Origin: JAWKWA01 sp041397765
GTDB taxonomy: Bacteria > Pseudomonadota > Alphaproteobacteria > Rhizobiales > Hyphomicrobiaceae
Assembly (NCBI GenBank): GCA_041397765.1
Contig: JAWKWA010000007.1
Coordinates: 124,001-188,000 of the forward strand
DNA length: 64,000 nt
Direction of reading: 5' to 3'
Made by a program: the position numbers and the translations under genes. Position 1 is the stretch's first letter. The number at the start of each line of letters is the position of its first letter. Below the pieces are notes generated by a model that saw only the letters and a program-made list of their open reading frames with translations, made no database searches and was not told the DNA's origin. Below are positions 38,898 to 47,164 of this stretch, in pieces.

Positions 38898-40076
38898 TCA
38901 GTCGCTGCCGCTTGCGATGGCGAGGCGGGGGCGGACGGCGAGAAGCGCCACCGTGGCTGCCATGCAGAGCGCCGCCGAGAAGACGAGCGACATCGCCCCG
39001 AAGTGCTCGATGAGAATGCCGAAGCCGATCGGCGCGCCGGCCTGCAGGATCCGCGCCGGTGCACCGATCAGGCCGAGGCGGTAGCCGTAGTTCTCAGGGC
39101 CGAACACGGCGAGCGGCACCGTGCCGCGCGCGATCGTCAGAATGCCGTTGCCGGCGCCGTGCAGCAGCGTGAACGGCATGGCGAACCATCCGCCGCCCGC
39201 CAGCAGGACGGCGGCGCCGAGCGGATGGGTGATGGTCGACAGGCGCGCGGAGACGAGCGGGTGGTAGCGGCTGAGTACGCCGGCCTCGAACATGCGTGCG
39301 CCGACCTGTGCCGGGCCGACCAGGGCGGCGGCGGCGATGGCCTCGGCCGAGCTCGCACCGGCCGCTTCCAGCACGCGCGGTAGATGGGCGGCCATCGCGG
39401 TCGAGACGATCCAGCCGGCGGCGAAGGCGAAGCCGAGCAGCCACATCGCCCGGTCCATCGGGATGTGCGGGCGGACGGCGCCGGCGAGCGGTGAAACGGC
39501 GTGGCGCAGCCGCGGCAGAACGAGGAGATTGAGCGGCAGGCCGAGACAGAGATGGGCCGCGCCCCAGGCGAGGCAGGTGCCTCGCCAGCCGATGGTCGCA
39601 TCGCCCCAGGCGGTCAGCGGCCAGCCGATCGTGCTGGCAAATCCCGCGATCAGGGTGATGCCGGTGATCGGCTGGCGGGCGAGCGCGCCGTAGATGCGTC
39701 CGAGCGCGGCGAAGGCGGCATCGTAGAGGCCGAGCCCCATGCCGGCGCCGATCAGGAGCCAGCCGAGCCAGAGCGCGGCCGCATGGGTGGCGAGCGCGAG
39801 AATGGCGAGGCCGGCGGCGAAAACGAGATTGGAGACTGCCAGCACCTCGCGGCCGCCGAAGCGGTCGATGGTGCGTCCGACGCGGGGGCCGAGCATGGCC
39901 GAGATGAGGAGGGCGACCGAGAAGGCGGCGTAGACGGCGTTGACCGGCATGGCCAGATCGGCGGCCATGGACGGGGCGATGATGGCGACGAGATAATAGC
40001 TCGAGGCCCAGGCGAGGGTCTGGCTGGTGCCGAGGCCGGCGACGATGGCGAGGCGGCGTGCGCGGGTATCGGTCAT
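38898..40076 (-). CDS. MFS transporter
   Basis: The 392-residue protein has about twelve hydrophobic helices starting at RRLAIVAGLGTSQTLAWASSYYLVAII. The loop 2-3 motif is GPRVGRTIDRFGGREVL (the G-x-x-x-D-R-x-G-R/K-R MFS signature). A basic central loop (LPRLRHAVSPL) separates the two halves. The N-terminus resembles predicted arabinose-efflux or oxalate/formate-like permeases, but no substrate can be read from sequence. It lies 70 bases downstream of the ModE-like regulator gene on the same strand, so it could belong to the same transcript. Confidence 0.88.
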   Translation of the reverse strand: MTDTRARRLAIVAGLGTSQTLAWASSYYLVAIIAPSMAADLAMPVNAVYAAFSVALLISAMLGPRVGRTIDRFGGREVLAVSNLVFAAGLAILALATHAAALWLGWLLIGAGMGLGLYDAAFAALGRIYGALARQPITGITLIAGFASTIGWPLTAWGDATIGWRGTCLAWGAAHLCLGLPLNLLVLPRLRHAVSPLAGAVRPHIPMDRAMWLLGFAFAAGWIVSTAMAAHLPRVLEAAGASSAEAIAAAALVGPAQVGARMFEAGVLSRYHPLVSARLSTITHPLGAAVLLAGGGWFAMPFTLLHGAGNGILTIARGTVPLAVFGPENYGYRLGLIGAPARILQAGAPIGFGILIEHFGAMSLVFSAALCMAATVALLAVRPRLAIASGSD

Positions 40077-40146
40077 GGCGCCATGGAGATCCCGCTCGGG
40101 CGGGGCGAGGGCCCCGAAGCGATGCCGACGATCGAAGGCCGGCCCC

Positions 40147-40491
40147 TCACTGCGGCCGCTCGATCTCGGCCTGAAGCGCCTCCAGATGCGGAGCGGCGGC
40201 GAGGCAGGCGGCGCGCTCGAGGGCGCGATAGCGGGCGACGAGGGCGAGGCCGAGCGCAGTCAGCTCGGCGCCGCCGCCTCGCCGGCCGCCGGGATGCGTC
40301 GAAACGACGGTTCTGCCGAACAGCAGGTTCAGCGCCTCGACGAGATCCCAGGCGCGCTTGTAGGACATGCCCATGGCGCGCGCGCCCGCCGAGATCGAGC
40401 CGTGGGTGGCGATGGCTTCGAGCAGGCCGATCTTGCCGGGGCCGATGCGGCCCTCGGGGTCGAGGTCGATGCGCAGGCTGAGCGTGGGCAT
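40147..40491 (-). CDS. ModE-like winged-helix regulator without molybdate-binding domain
   Basis: The 114-residue protein is the DNA-binding half of ModE: IGPGKIGLLEAIATHGSISAGARAMGMSYKRAWDLVEALN (helix-turn-helix), LFGRTVVSTHPGGRRGGGAELTALG (wing), and a short helical end. Full ModE is about 260 residues with two molybdate-binding TOBE domains; these are missing and the frame ends cleanly. The ATG at 40491 is preferred over 40515. It stands just after modC in the same orientation and likely controls modABC through the upstream inverted repeat, but how it would sense molybdate is unclear. Confidence 0.85.
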   Translation of the reverse strand: MPTLSLRIDLDPEGRIGPGKIGLLEAIATHGSISAGARAMGMSYKRAWDLVEALNLLFGRTVVSTHPGGRRGGGAELTALGLALVARYRALERAACLAAAPHLEALQAEIERPQ

Positions 40492-40697
40492 GGCGAGGTC
40501 TCGGGAAGCCGGCAAGGGCGCGCCAGCTTGTTGCAGCGGCCATCCCCGGATGCGATGGCCGGCGCGGCGGGCGCGCCGCGCCCGCTATCCATCGCACGGG
40601 CCGCAGGCCGGCGACAATCTCTGAGGACTGCGATCATGGCCATGGCTGCCACGGCGATGCACCCGATGGCCCAAATGCGCTCGCGTCGCCCTGGTCC

Positions 40698-41810
40698 TCA
40701 TGTCAGCGGCGCGCGCGGCGGATTGAGGCGCGGTCGGTGACGGTCGGCGAGCGTGACGGCCTTCACGATCATATAGACCGGCCGGCCCGGCTCCAGTCCG
40801 AGCGCCTCGACCGAATGGCAGGTGATGCGGGCGAGAATGCTGTCGGAGCCGCTGGTGATGCGCACGAGCGCATCGTCGCGGGGGCCTGCCACGATCTGCG
40901 CGACGCTACCGGCCAGGACGTTGAGCGCGCTGATCGCGCGCGGCTCCTGCGTCGCCAGCATGACGTCGCGGGCCCGCACATGGGCCCTCAGAACGGTGCC
41001 GGGCGCGGCATCGAGGCGGGGCAGGCGCCAGGTGCCGGCGCTCGAATGGAGCACGGTCAGGCCATGCTCCGCCGCGCCGGCCACGGTCAGCTCGACGAGC
41101 GATCCGACCTCGTCGCGGTCTTCCTCGGGCAGCAGGTCGACACGGGTCAGAACCTCGCCGGCGGGGCCGGCGGCGACCGACCGGCCGGCCTTCATGAGGA
41201 CGACGTCGGAGGCGAGGCGGGCGACCTCGGCGAAGGAATGGCTGACATAGACGATCGGCACCTTCGCCTCGTCGCGCAGCCGCTCGACATAGGGCAGGAT
41301 CTCGGCCTTCAGCGCCTCGTCGAGCGAGGCGAGCGGCTCGTCCATCAGCACGATCATCGGATCGGAGAGGAGCGCACGGCCGATCGCCACGCGCTGGCGC
41401 TCGCCGCCGGAGAGATGGATGGGGTAGCGGTTCAGCAGATGGCCGATGCCGAGCAATTCGATGACGGCGGCGGCATCGGCGCGGCGTGGCGCGCGCGGCG
41501 CGAAGAGCCGGCCATAGGCGAGATTCCGGGCGACCGTCAGATGGGGAAAGAGGCGCGCGTCCTGGAAGACGTAGCCGATGCGGCGACGGTGGACGGGCAC
41601 GAAGATGCCGGCCTCGGTGTCGACGAGAACACGGCCCTCGACGGCGATGCGGGCGAGGTCGGGACGAATGAGGCCGGCGATCAGGTTGACGAGCGTGCTC
41701 TTGCCCGAGCCGGATGGACCAAAGAGGGCGGTGAGGCGGCCGCCCGCCGCGAAATCGACGTCGAGCGCGAATTCACCCAGACGATGGCGGGCGGTGACGG
41801 TGAGGGTCAT
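40698..41810 (-). CDS. modC: Molybdate ABC transporter ATP-binding protein
   Basis: ModC powers molybdate import. The 370-residue protein has Walker A FGPSGSGKSTLVN, the Q-loop GYVFQDARLFPHLTVARNLAYG, signature LSGGERQRVAIGRALL and Walker B IVLMDEPLASLD. The H-loop is IVYVSHSFAEVARLA. The C-terminal 130 residues form a TOBE/molybdate-binding domain (VRARDVMLATQEPRAISALNVL; RITCHSVEALGLEPG). The ATG at 41810 overlaps the modB stop. Its TOBE domain could give the molybdate sensing that the short ModE-like regulator lacks, which is speculative. Confidence 0.95.
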   Translation of the reverse strand: MTLTVTARHRLGEFALDVDFAAGGRLTALFGPSGSGKSTLVNLIAGLIRPDLARIAVEGRVLVDTEAGIFVPVHRRRIGYVFQDARLFPHLTVARNLAYGRLFAPRAPRRADAAAVIELLGIGHLLNRYPIHLSGGERQRVAIGRALLSDPMIVLMDEPLASLDEALKAEILPYVERLRDEAKVPIVYVSHSFAEVARLASDVVLMKAGRSVAAGPAGEVLTRVDLLPEEDRDEVGSLVELTVAGAAEHGLTVLHSSAGTWRLPRLDAAPGTVLRAHVRARDVMLATQEPRAISALNVLAGSVAQIVAGPRDDALVRITSGSDSILARITCHSVEALGLEPGRPVYMIVKAVTLADRHRPRLNPPRAPLT

Positions 41811-42526
41811 TTGCGGCCCGCATCCGCGCCGACGCGGCGTGCCAGATATTCCGAGACGAGAACGGCCGCCATGGCGATGGCGATGGCGACGAGCGTCAGG
41901 CGGAGCGCGCCGGCATCGCCGCCCGGTATCTGGGTGAAGGTGTAGATGGCGGACGGTAGCGTCTGGGTCTCGCCGGGAATGTTGGAGACGAAGGTGATGG
42001 TGGCGCCGAACTCGCCCATGGCGCGGGCAAAGGCGAGGACGAGGCCGGCAACGATGCCCGGCGCGATCAGCGGCAGGGTCACGGTCAGGAAGACGAAGGC
42101 GCGGTTGGCACCGAGCGTGCCGGCCGCCTCCTCGAGCCGGCGGTCGACGCCCTCGATGGAAAGCCTGATGGCGCGCACGAGCAGGGGAAAGGCCATGATC
42201 GCCGAAGCGAGCACGGCCCCGGTCCAGCGGAACGAGAAGGTGAGCCCGAGGGTGCGCTCGAGAAAGGCGCCGACCGGGGCACGGCGCCCGAAGGTGAGAA
42301 GCAGGACATAGCCGGTGACGACCGGGGGCAGCACGAGAGGAAGGTGGACGAGGCCGTTCAGCAGCGATCTTCCCCAGAAGCGGCCTCGCGCCAGCAGATA
42401 GGCGACGGCGATCCCCAGCGGCAGGCTGGCGAGCGTCGCGACGCTGGCGACGATGAGCGAGAGGCGGACCGCGCTCCACTCCTCGGGGCTCAGATGCAGC
42501 GAGAACACGTCGAACCCCCCTGGCAT
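41807..42526 (-). CDS. modB: Molybdate ABC transporter permease
   Basis: ModB forms the membrane channel of the molybdate importer. The 239-residue protein shows about five hydrophobic helices and the permease EAA-type loop EEAAGTLGANRAFVFLTVTLPLIAPGIVAG, which contacts ModC. LPLVLPPVVTGYVLLL and FARAMGEFGATITFVSNIPGETQTL are typical of ModB. I chose the Met at 42526 (MPGGFDVFSLHLSPEEW); a Met at 42550 would add eight residues. Four-base overlap with modC indicates translational coupling. Confidence 0.95.
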   Translation of the reverse strand: MPGGFDVFSLHLSPEEWSAVRLSLIVASVATLASLPLGIAVAYLLARGRFWGRSLLNGLVHLPLVLPPVVTGYVLLLTFGRRAPVGAFLERTLGLTFSFRWTGAVLASAIMAFPLLVRAIRLSIEGVDRRLEEAAGTLGANRAFVFLTVTLPLIAPGIVAGLVLAFARAMGEFGATITFVSNIPGETQTLPSAIYTFTQIPGGDAGALRLTLVAIAIAMAAVLVSEYLARRVGADAGRK

Positions 42527-42598
42527 TCTGCAATGACGCCGCTGCGCCAAGGATGTCCCGCCGGCGCTCGAGAGGACGGGCGCTCCCCTGCTCCGGCG

Positions 42599-43414
42599 TC
42601 AGTTGGCGGTCTCGTGCACCACGAAGCCTTCGGCGCGGAAAATCTCCGCTGCCTCGGGCGACGTCAAGCAGGTGAGATAGTCGGCGGTGCCGGGGGACTT
42701 CGATTGGCTCGTCTCGGCGACCGGATAGACGATCGGGGGATGGCTCGCCTCGGGAAAATTGCCGAGGATCGTCACCCGCGGCTCGACGATGGCGTCGGTG
42801 CGGTAGACGATGCCGACCCGCGCCTCACCGGTGGCGACGAGGGCGAGCGCCGACCGGACATTGTCGGCCTCGGCCAGCTTGTCCTTCACGCTCTCCCAAA
42901 GCCCCAGGAACTCGAGTGCTGCCCGGCCGTAGCGTCCGGCGGGAACGGCCTCGACATTCGCCATGGCGAGGCGGCTGTCGCCGATGAGGCCGGCGAGATC
43001 GAGATCCCGGCCGATGGTTGCGGCTGGTGCCTCGCCTGCCGGGGCGATCAGCACGATGTCGTTGCCGAGGAGTTGGCGCACCGTGTCTTTCTTCACCTCG
43101 CCCTCGGCGAGGAGCTTCTCCATCCAGGCGAGATCGGCGGCGAAGAAGACATCGGCGGGTGCCCCGGCCTCGATCTGGCGGGCGAGCGCCGAGGTCGCGG
43201 CGTAGGAGGCCGTGGCCGTCACGCCGGTCCGGGCGGCGCAGTCGGCATTCACCTTGTCGAGGGCGTTGCGCAGGCTCGCTGCGGCAAAGACGAGAACGTC
43301 GCCTTCCCCGGCCCTGGCAGGGGCTGGAAGGCCGAGCTCCGCCGGGACGGCAAGAGTGAGCAATGCCAGGGTGAGCCGGCGCCAGAGGCTGGCACGGCGT
43401 GCGGTCGTCGACAT
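42599..43414 (-). CDS. modA: Molybdate ABC transporter substrate-binding protein
   Basis: ModA captures molybdate or tungstate in the periplasm. The 271-residue protein has a signal peptide (LWRRLTLALLTLAVPAELGLPAPARA). The binding-protein core follows: VLVFAAASLRNALDKVN (oxyanion-binding Ser), YAATSALARQIEAGAPADVFFAADLAWM, ALEFLGLWESVKDKLAEADNVRSALALVATGEARVGIVYRTDA and the closing segment TADYLTCLTSPEAAEIF. GGAGGGGGG precedes the ATG at 43414. It leads the modABC operon, with the inverted repeat 57 bases upstream. Confidence 0.95.
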   Translation of the reverse strand: MSTTARRASLWRRLTLALLTLAVPAELGLPAPARAGEGDVLVFAAASLRNALDKVNADCAARTGVTATASYAATSALARQIEAGAPADVFFAADLAWMEKLLAEGEVKKDTVRQLLGNDIVLIAPAGEAPAATIGRDLDLAGLIGDSRLAMANVEAVPAGRYGRAALEFLGLWESVKDKLAEADNVRSALALVATGEARVGIVYRTDAIVEPRVTILGNFPEASHPPIVYPVAETSQSKSPGTADYLTCLTSPEAAEIFRAEGFVVHETAN

Positions 43415-43863
43415 CGGGTATCCCCCCTCCATCTCGGCCCCGGCGGTTCGTCACCGAGGCCTTTCGAGCCAAGCGATATGTTCGATGGAATATAACGAAT
43501 GCGGATGGGCAGGGCAATCGGCTCGCGCCGGGCCCCAAGAATTCTTACTCATTCCTGCGGATCGAAGGGATTGACTGCGTCAATGCGCCATATTCCGACG
43601 GATACCGGCAAAGCGGCGGATGCGACAGGTGCGGGCCACGCCGAGGATTTCGCCGGTCGCGCATCGTCCGGTCGAGAGCGGTGGCGTCGCGCTCATCCCC
43701 CGTCCGGCCGGGTGGCGCCCGGCCCGGCGGTCCGGATCGCGGCGACTGGATTTCCCGGACGAGAACGGGCACAGGAAGGATCGACAACGGAGCGAGTGGC
43801 CGCAGAGTGTTCCTCTCGATCGGCAAAGGGGCGCTCGACCATCGTTCGATTTCAGGAAAAGCC
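43415..43863. other. Divergent intergenic region, modA / dusA
   Basis: This 449-base region holds the candidate Mo-box near modA. A small palindrome (ATTGAC-TGC-GTCAAT, 43570-43584) of unknown meaning is also present. The rest shows no recognisable gene; the long frame extending upstream of dusA lacks homology. Confidence 0.45.
43471..43500. promoter_or_regulatory. Candidate Mo-box (ModE-type operator)
   Basis: AAGCGATATGT and ATATAACGAAT form an imperfect inverted repeat (7 of 11 pairs) around 8 bases. The CGATAT and ATATAACG halves resemble the ModE consensus ATCG-TATA / TATAACGAT. It is 57 bases upstream of modA, next to an operon that also encodes a ModE-like protein. Confidence 0.5.
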
Positions 43864-44904
43864 GTGCAATTTCCGAACCATAGAGTTTCCGTTGCGCCCA
43901 TGATGGACTGGACCGACCGGCATTGCCGGGCGTTCCACCGGGCGATCACGGGCCGCGCGCTGCTCTATAGCGAGATGGTGACGACGGGTGCGGTCATCCA
44001 TGGCGACCGGGCGCGGCTCATCGGCTTCGATGCGCGCGAGCATCCGGTGGTGCTGCAACTCGGTGGCTCCGATCCCGACGATCTCGCCCGCGCCGCCGAA
44101 ATCGGCGCGGGATATGGCTATGACGAGATCAATCTCAATTGCGGTTGCCCGTCCGACCGGGTGCAGTCCGGCCGCTTCGGCGCCTGCCTGATGGCGGAGC
44201 CCGAGCTGGTCGCGCGCTGCTTCCGTGCCATGCAGGATGCGGTCGACGTTCCCGTCACCGTCAAATGCCGGATCGGCATCGACGACCAGGACAGCGAGGC
44301 CGACCTCACGCGCTTCGTTGCGGCGGTCGCGGCGGCCGGCTGCCGGACCTTCGTCGTGCATGCCCGCAAGGCCTGGCTGAAGGGCCTGTCGCCGAAGGAG
44401 AACCGCGAGATCCCGCCGCTCGACTACGATCGCGTGCATCGCCTGAAGGCGGCCTTTCCAGATCTCGTCATCGCCATCAACGGCGGCCTTCGCAGTCTCG
44501 CCGAGGCCGAGGCCGAGCTCGCCTTCGTCGATGGCGTCATGCTGGGGCGCGCCGCCTATCAGACGCCCTATGTGCTGGCCGAGGTGGACCGCCGTATCTT
44601 CGGGGCAGGCGGGCCTGTGCCGAGCCGGGAGGAAATCGTCGCAAGGCACCTGCCCTATCTCGCCGAGAAACTCGCGGAGGGCGTGCGGCTCTGGGATATG
44701 ACGCGACACATGCTCGGCCTTTATCACGGCGAGCCGGGCGGGCGGATCTATCGACGCATCCTCAGCGAGGAGGCCGTGCGGCGGGGAGCGGGGCTCGATG
44801 TCATGTCGCGCGCGCTCGATGCCGTCGCCGAGGCGCGCGCAAAGGCAGACCGGGTCCGCGACGAGGAGCGGGCGGCGGGCAGGCACGGGGAGGCGGCGGC
44901 ATGA
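43864..44904 (+). CDS. dusA: tRNA-dihydrouridine(20/20a) synthase
   Basis: DusA reduces uridines 20 and 20a in the tRNA D-loop using FMN and NADPH. Diagnostic segments are VSVAPMMDWTDRHCRAFHR, LLYSEMVTTGAVIHGDR, HPVVLQLGGSDPDDLARAA, YDEINLNCGCPSDRVQSGRFGACLM (catalytic Cys) and the Lys/His run VVHARKAWLKGLSPKENREIPPL that is specific to DusA. The likely start is GTG 43864, with AGGA six bases upstream, giving 346 residues. Its stop overlaps the TSUP gene start (ATGA), so the genes are coupled although functionally unrelated. Confidence 0.94.
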   Translation: MQFPNHRVSVAPMMDWTDRHCRAFHRAITGRALLYSEMVTTGAVIHGDRARLIGFDAREHPVVLQLGGSDPDDLARAAEIGAGYGYDEINLNCGCPSDRVQSGRFGACLMAEPELVARCFRAMQDAVDVPVTVKCRIGIDDQDSEADLTRFVAAVAAAGCRTFVVHARKAWLKGLSPKENREIPPLDYDRVHRLKAAFPDLVIAINGGLRSLAEAEAELAFVDGVMLGRAAYQTPYVLAEVDRRIFGAGGPVPSREEIVARHLPYLAEKLAEGVRLWDMTRHMLGLYHGEPGGRIYRRILSEEAVRRGAGLDVMSRALDAVAEARAKADRVRDEERAAGRHGEAAA

Positions 44905-45734
44905 CGCTCGGGGGACTGTCGCCGGTCGAGGCGGCCGGGCTCGTCTCGGCGCTGCTGATCGGCGGGCTCGTCGTCGGCTTCCTCTCGGGGCTGATCGGCA
45001 TCGGCGGCGGCGGCATCCTCGTGCCGGTGCTCTATGAGCTCTTCCGCCTGATGGAGGTGCCCGAAGAGGTGCGGATGCATATGGCCGTCGGTACCTCGCT
45101 TGCCGTCATCACACCGACCTCGATACGCTCGTTCCTGTCGCATCGGGCGCGCGGCGCGGTCGACGAGGAGGTGCTCTGGCGGCTCGGTCCGGCGGTGATG
45201 GCGGGCGTCGGGCTCGGCGTCCTCATCGCGCACCGGGCGCCGGGCGACCTTCTGAAGCTGGTCTTTGCGGTGTTCTGCGCGGTGATGGCGCTGCGGCTCA
45301 TCGTCGGCTCGGACCGGCTGAAGATCGCCGCGGAGCTGCCGGGCCCCGCGGTCTGCTGGCCGGCCGGGCTCTTCATCGGCGGCTACTGCGCGCTGATCGG
45401 CATCGGCGGCGGCGCGTTCGTGACGACTTTCATGCAGCTCCATGGCCGGCCGATCCTGAAGGCGGTGGCGACGGCGGCGGGCTTCGGGCCGATCATCGCG
45501 CTGCCGGGTACGATCGGCTACATCTGGGCGGGGCTCGGCGCGGAAGGACTGCCGCCGGGCTCGGCCGGTTTCGTGTCGGTGCTCGGGGCGCTCATCATCG
45601 TGCCGGCGAGCGTGCTGGCGGCGCCGGCCGGCGTGCGCCTCGCCCATGGGCTGTCGCGGCGCACGCTCGAATATGCCTTCGCCGCCTTTCTGATCGCGGT
45701 CGGCATCCGTTTCACGATCGCCCTCGTCGGCTGA
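44901..45734 (+). CDS. TSUP family transporter (sulfite/anion exporter-like)
   Basis: The 277-residue membrane protein has two homologous halves, each opening with a glycine-rich helix: GFLSGLIGIGGGGILVPVLY near residue 25 and GYCALIGIGGGAFVTTFMQL near residue 160. These are the TSUP (TauE/SafE/DUF81) signatures. Other features are VGTSLAVITPTSIRSFLSHRARGAVD and the matching second half KAVATAAGFGPIIALPGTIGYI. Family members move sulfite, sulfoacetate, taurine breakdown products or other organic anions; the substrate here is unknown. Start and stop overlap both neighbours. Confidence 0.9.
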   Translation: MTLGGLSPVEAAGLVSALLIGGLVVGFLSGLIGIGGGGILVPVLYELFRLMEVPEEVRMHMAVGTSLAVITPTSIRSFLSHRARGAVDEEVLWRLGPAVMAGVGLGVLIAHRAPGDLLKLVFAVFCAVMALRLIVGSDRLKIAAELPGPAVCWPAGLFIGGYCALIGIGGGAFVTTFMQLHGRPILKAVATAAGFGPIIALPGTIGYIWAGLGAEGLPPGSAGFVSVLGALIIVPASVLAAPAGVRLAHGLSRRTLEYAFAAFLIAVGIRFTIALVG

Positions 45735-46447
45735 TGCCGCCGTTCGCCATGGTGGCGACGTTTTCCTTGGACGAGACTGGATCATCGCGACGGTTGCGGT
45801 CCGCGCTCAACCCCTTCGGGACGGATCCCATGACAGGAATCGTGAAAGCGCCAGCGCCGGCGCTCGCTCTGCTGGCCATCGCATCGGGCATCCTCGGGAC
45901 GGTGGCGCCAGGTGGCGATCTGAGGATGGGCGAGGCCGTGCTCACCATGGTGCTGACTGGGGTGTGGTTCGGCCTCGTCATGGGCTATGGCGCGTGGCGC
46001 TTCGCCGGGCGCTCCCTCGTGCTGGCGAGCGTCGCGCTCGTCCTCACCGTGGTCGGCTGGGAGGTGGCGGTCAATCTCGCCATGAGGCTCGAGCGGGACT
46101 GGCTGAAGGATGCCGGATTGCCCGAGGGCTCGACGATGTATGCGAGCGGTCTTGCGGCGGGTGCGGTCGGTGCGCTCCTGACCTGGGTCGGGATCGCGAT
46201 CGCGGGCGGCGGGGCCCGCAAGGTCGGCACGGCCGTGCGCGCGGTGGCGACCGGCGCGGCGCTGGGCCTGCTGCTGCCTGCCATCGACTGGGTGGATTCC
46301 CCGGCCATTCTGCTGGTGCCCTGGCAGGTCGGCGTCGCGGCCGTGCTCGGACATGCGCTCGGGCGCTCCGAGCGGCAAGTCGTGTCGCAGGGCTTGCCCG
46401 ATGGCGGTGCCGATGGTGCGCCTGCTGTCGGCGGGGTCGAGCGATGA
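45734..46447 (+). CDS. Uncharacterised multispanning membrane protein
   Basis: I do not recognise a family. The ATG at 45734 overlaps the TSUP stop (TGATG), giving 237 residues; a start at 45830 would remove a 32-residue polar N-terminus. Four to five hydrophobic segments are visible: LALLAIASGILGTVAPGG, AVLTMVLTGVWFGLVMGYGAW, LVLASVALVLTVVGWEVAVNL, AAGAVGALLTWVGIAIAGG and AAVLGHALG near the end. Its stop overlaps the next gene (ATGA). Position in the dusA-TSUP operon suggests co-expression, but no function follows. Confidence 0.65.
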   Translation: MPPFAMVATFSLDETGSSRRLRSALNPFGTDPMTGIVKAPAPALALLAIASGILGTVAPGGDLRMGEAVLTMVLTGVWFGLVMGYGAWRFAGRSLVLASVALVLTVVGWEVAVNLAMRLERDWLKDAGLPEGSTMYASGLAAGAVGALLTWVGIAIAGGGARKVGTAVRAVATGAALGLLLPAIDWVDSPAILLVPWQVGVAAVLGHALGRSERQVVSQGLPDGGADGAPAVGGVER

Positions 46448-47097
46448 GCGGCGAGGGGCGGAAGCTTGGGCGCAAGAGAGGTGCTCGGATCGGGCGTGCT
46501 TCCATCCTGCTCGCCGCGCTCCTGCTCGGCCCCGGTGCGGAACGGGCGGTGGCTTGCGCGTGCTGCTCGGACGAGGGGCTGCGGATCGAGACACGGGCTG
46601 TCCTTTCCTCGGGCGAGGCCGAGGAAATCGGTCGCATCGTTCTTGCGCCGCGAGCGCGGCTGCGGATGGGACCGGGCTATCCTGACGACGTTCATGGCAT
46701 CGCCGCGCCCGGGGACGGATGGCTCGACATTGCGGCGCGCTGGGTGGACGGGGGCATCGAGTTCGATGTCGGCTCGCCCGGAGGTGCGGGCGGACGCATC
46801 GCCGTCAGCCTCGAGCGCGTGCTCGAGCGCTTCGAGGTCGATACCGGGCGGGGCGAGGGAATGTCAGCAGGCGGCGGCCCGGACCTCTACAAGGAATGGC
46901 GGATGATCGGACGGGCGGAGCTTTCGGGCGCCCTGTTCACCGCCACAAGCCCGGCCAAGGCCCGTCTCATCCTGCAGGGCGGGGGCAATCTCTGCACGTC
47001 GGCGGAATCCTTCGCGCGCTGGATGCTGATCCTCAAGGGCGGCGGCGCCGATTTCGCGCTCCTGGGCGAGACGGTCCGCGCCGGCGACGGCAACTGA
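46444..47097 (+). CDS. Uncharacterised exported protein with N-terminal CACC motif
   Basis: The 217-residue product has a signal peptide (ASILLAALLLGPGAERAVA) and the mature part begins with clustered cysteines, CACCSDEG. The rest is predicted beta-rich: RIVLAPRARLRMGPGYPDDVHGI, WLDIAARWVDGGIEFDVG, SLERVLERFEVDTGRG, FTATSPAKARLILQGGGNLCTSAESFARWMLILKGGG. The Cys cluster immediately after the cleavage site could bind metal or carry a lipid. I know no named family. It is the last gene of the run that starts with dusA. Confidence 0.65.
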   Translation: MSGEGRKLGRKRGARIGRASILLAALLLGPGAERAVACACCSDEGLRIETRAVLSSGEAEEIGRIVLAPRARLRMGPGYPDDVHGIAAPGDGWLDIAARWVDGGIEFDVGSPGGAGGRIAVSLERVLERFEVDTGRGEGMSAGGGPDLYKEWRMIGRAELSGALFTATSPAKARLILQGGGNLCTSAESFARWMLILKGGGADFALLGETVRAGDGN

Positions 47098-47164
47098 TGG
47101 AACTGTCGAGGCGTGGGCCGGCCGGCGCGCGATCCTGAGCGGCCGTCCCTGTTGGCGTCCGTGC

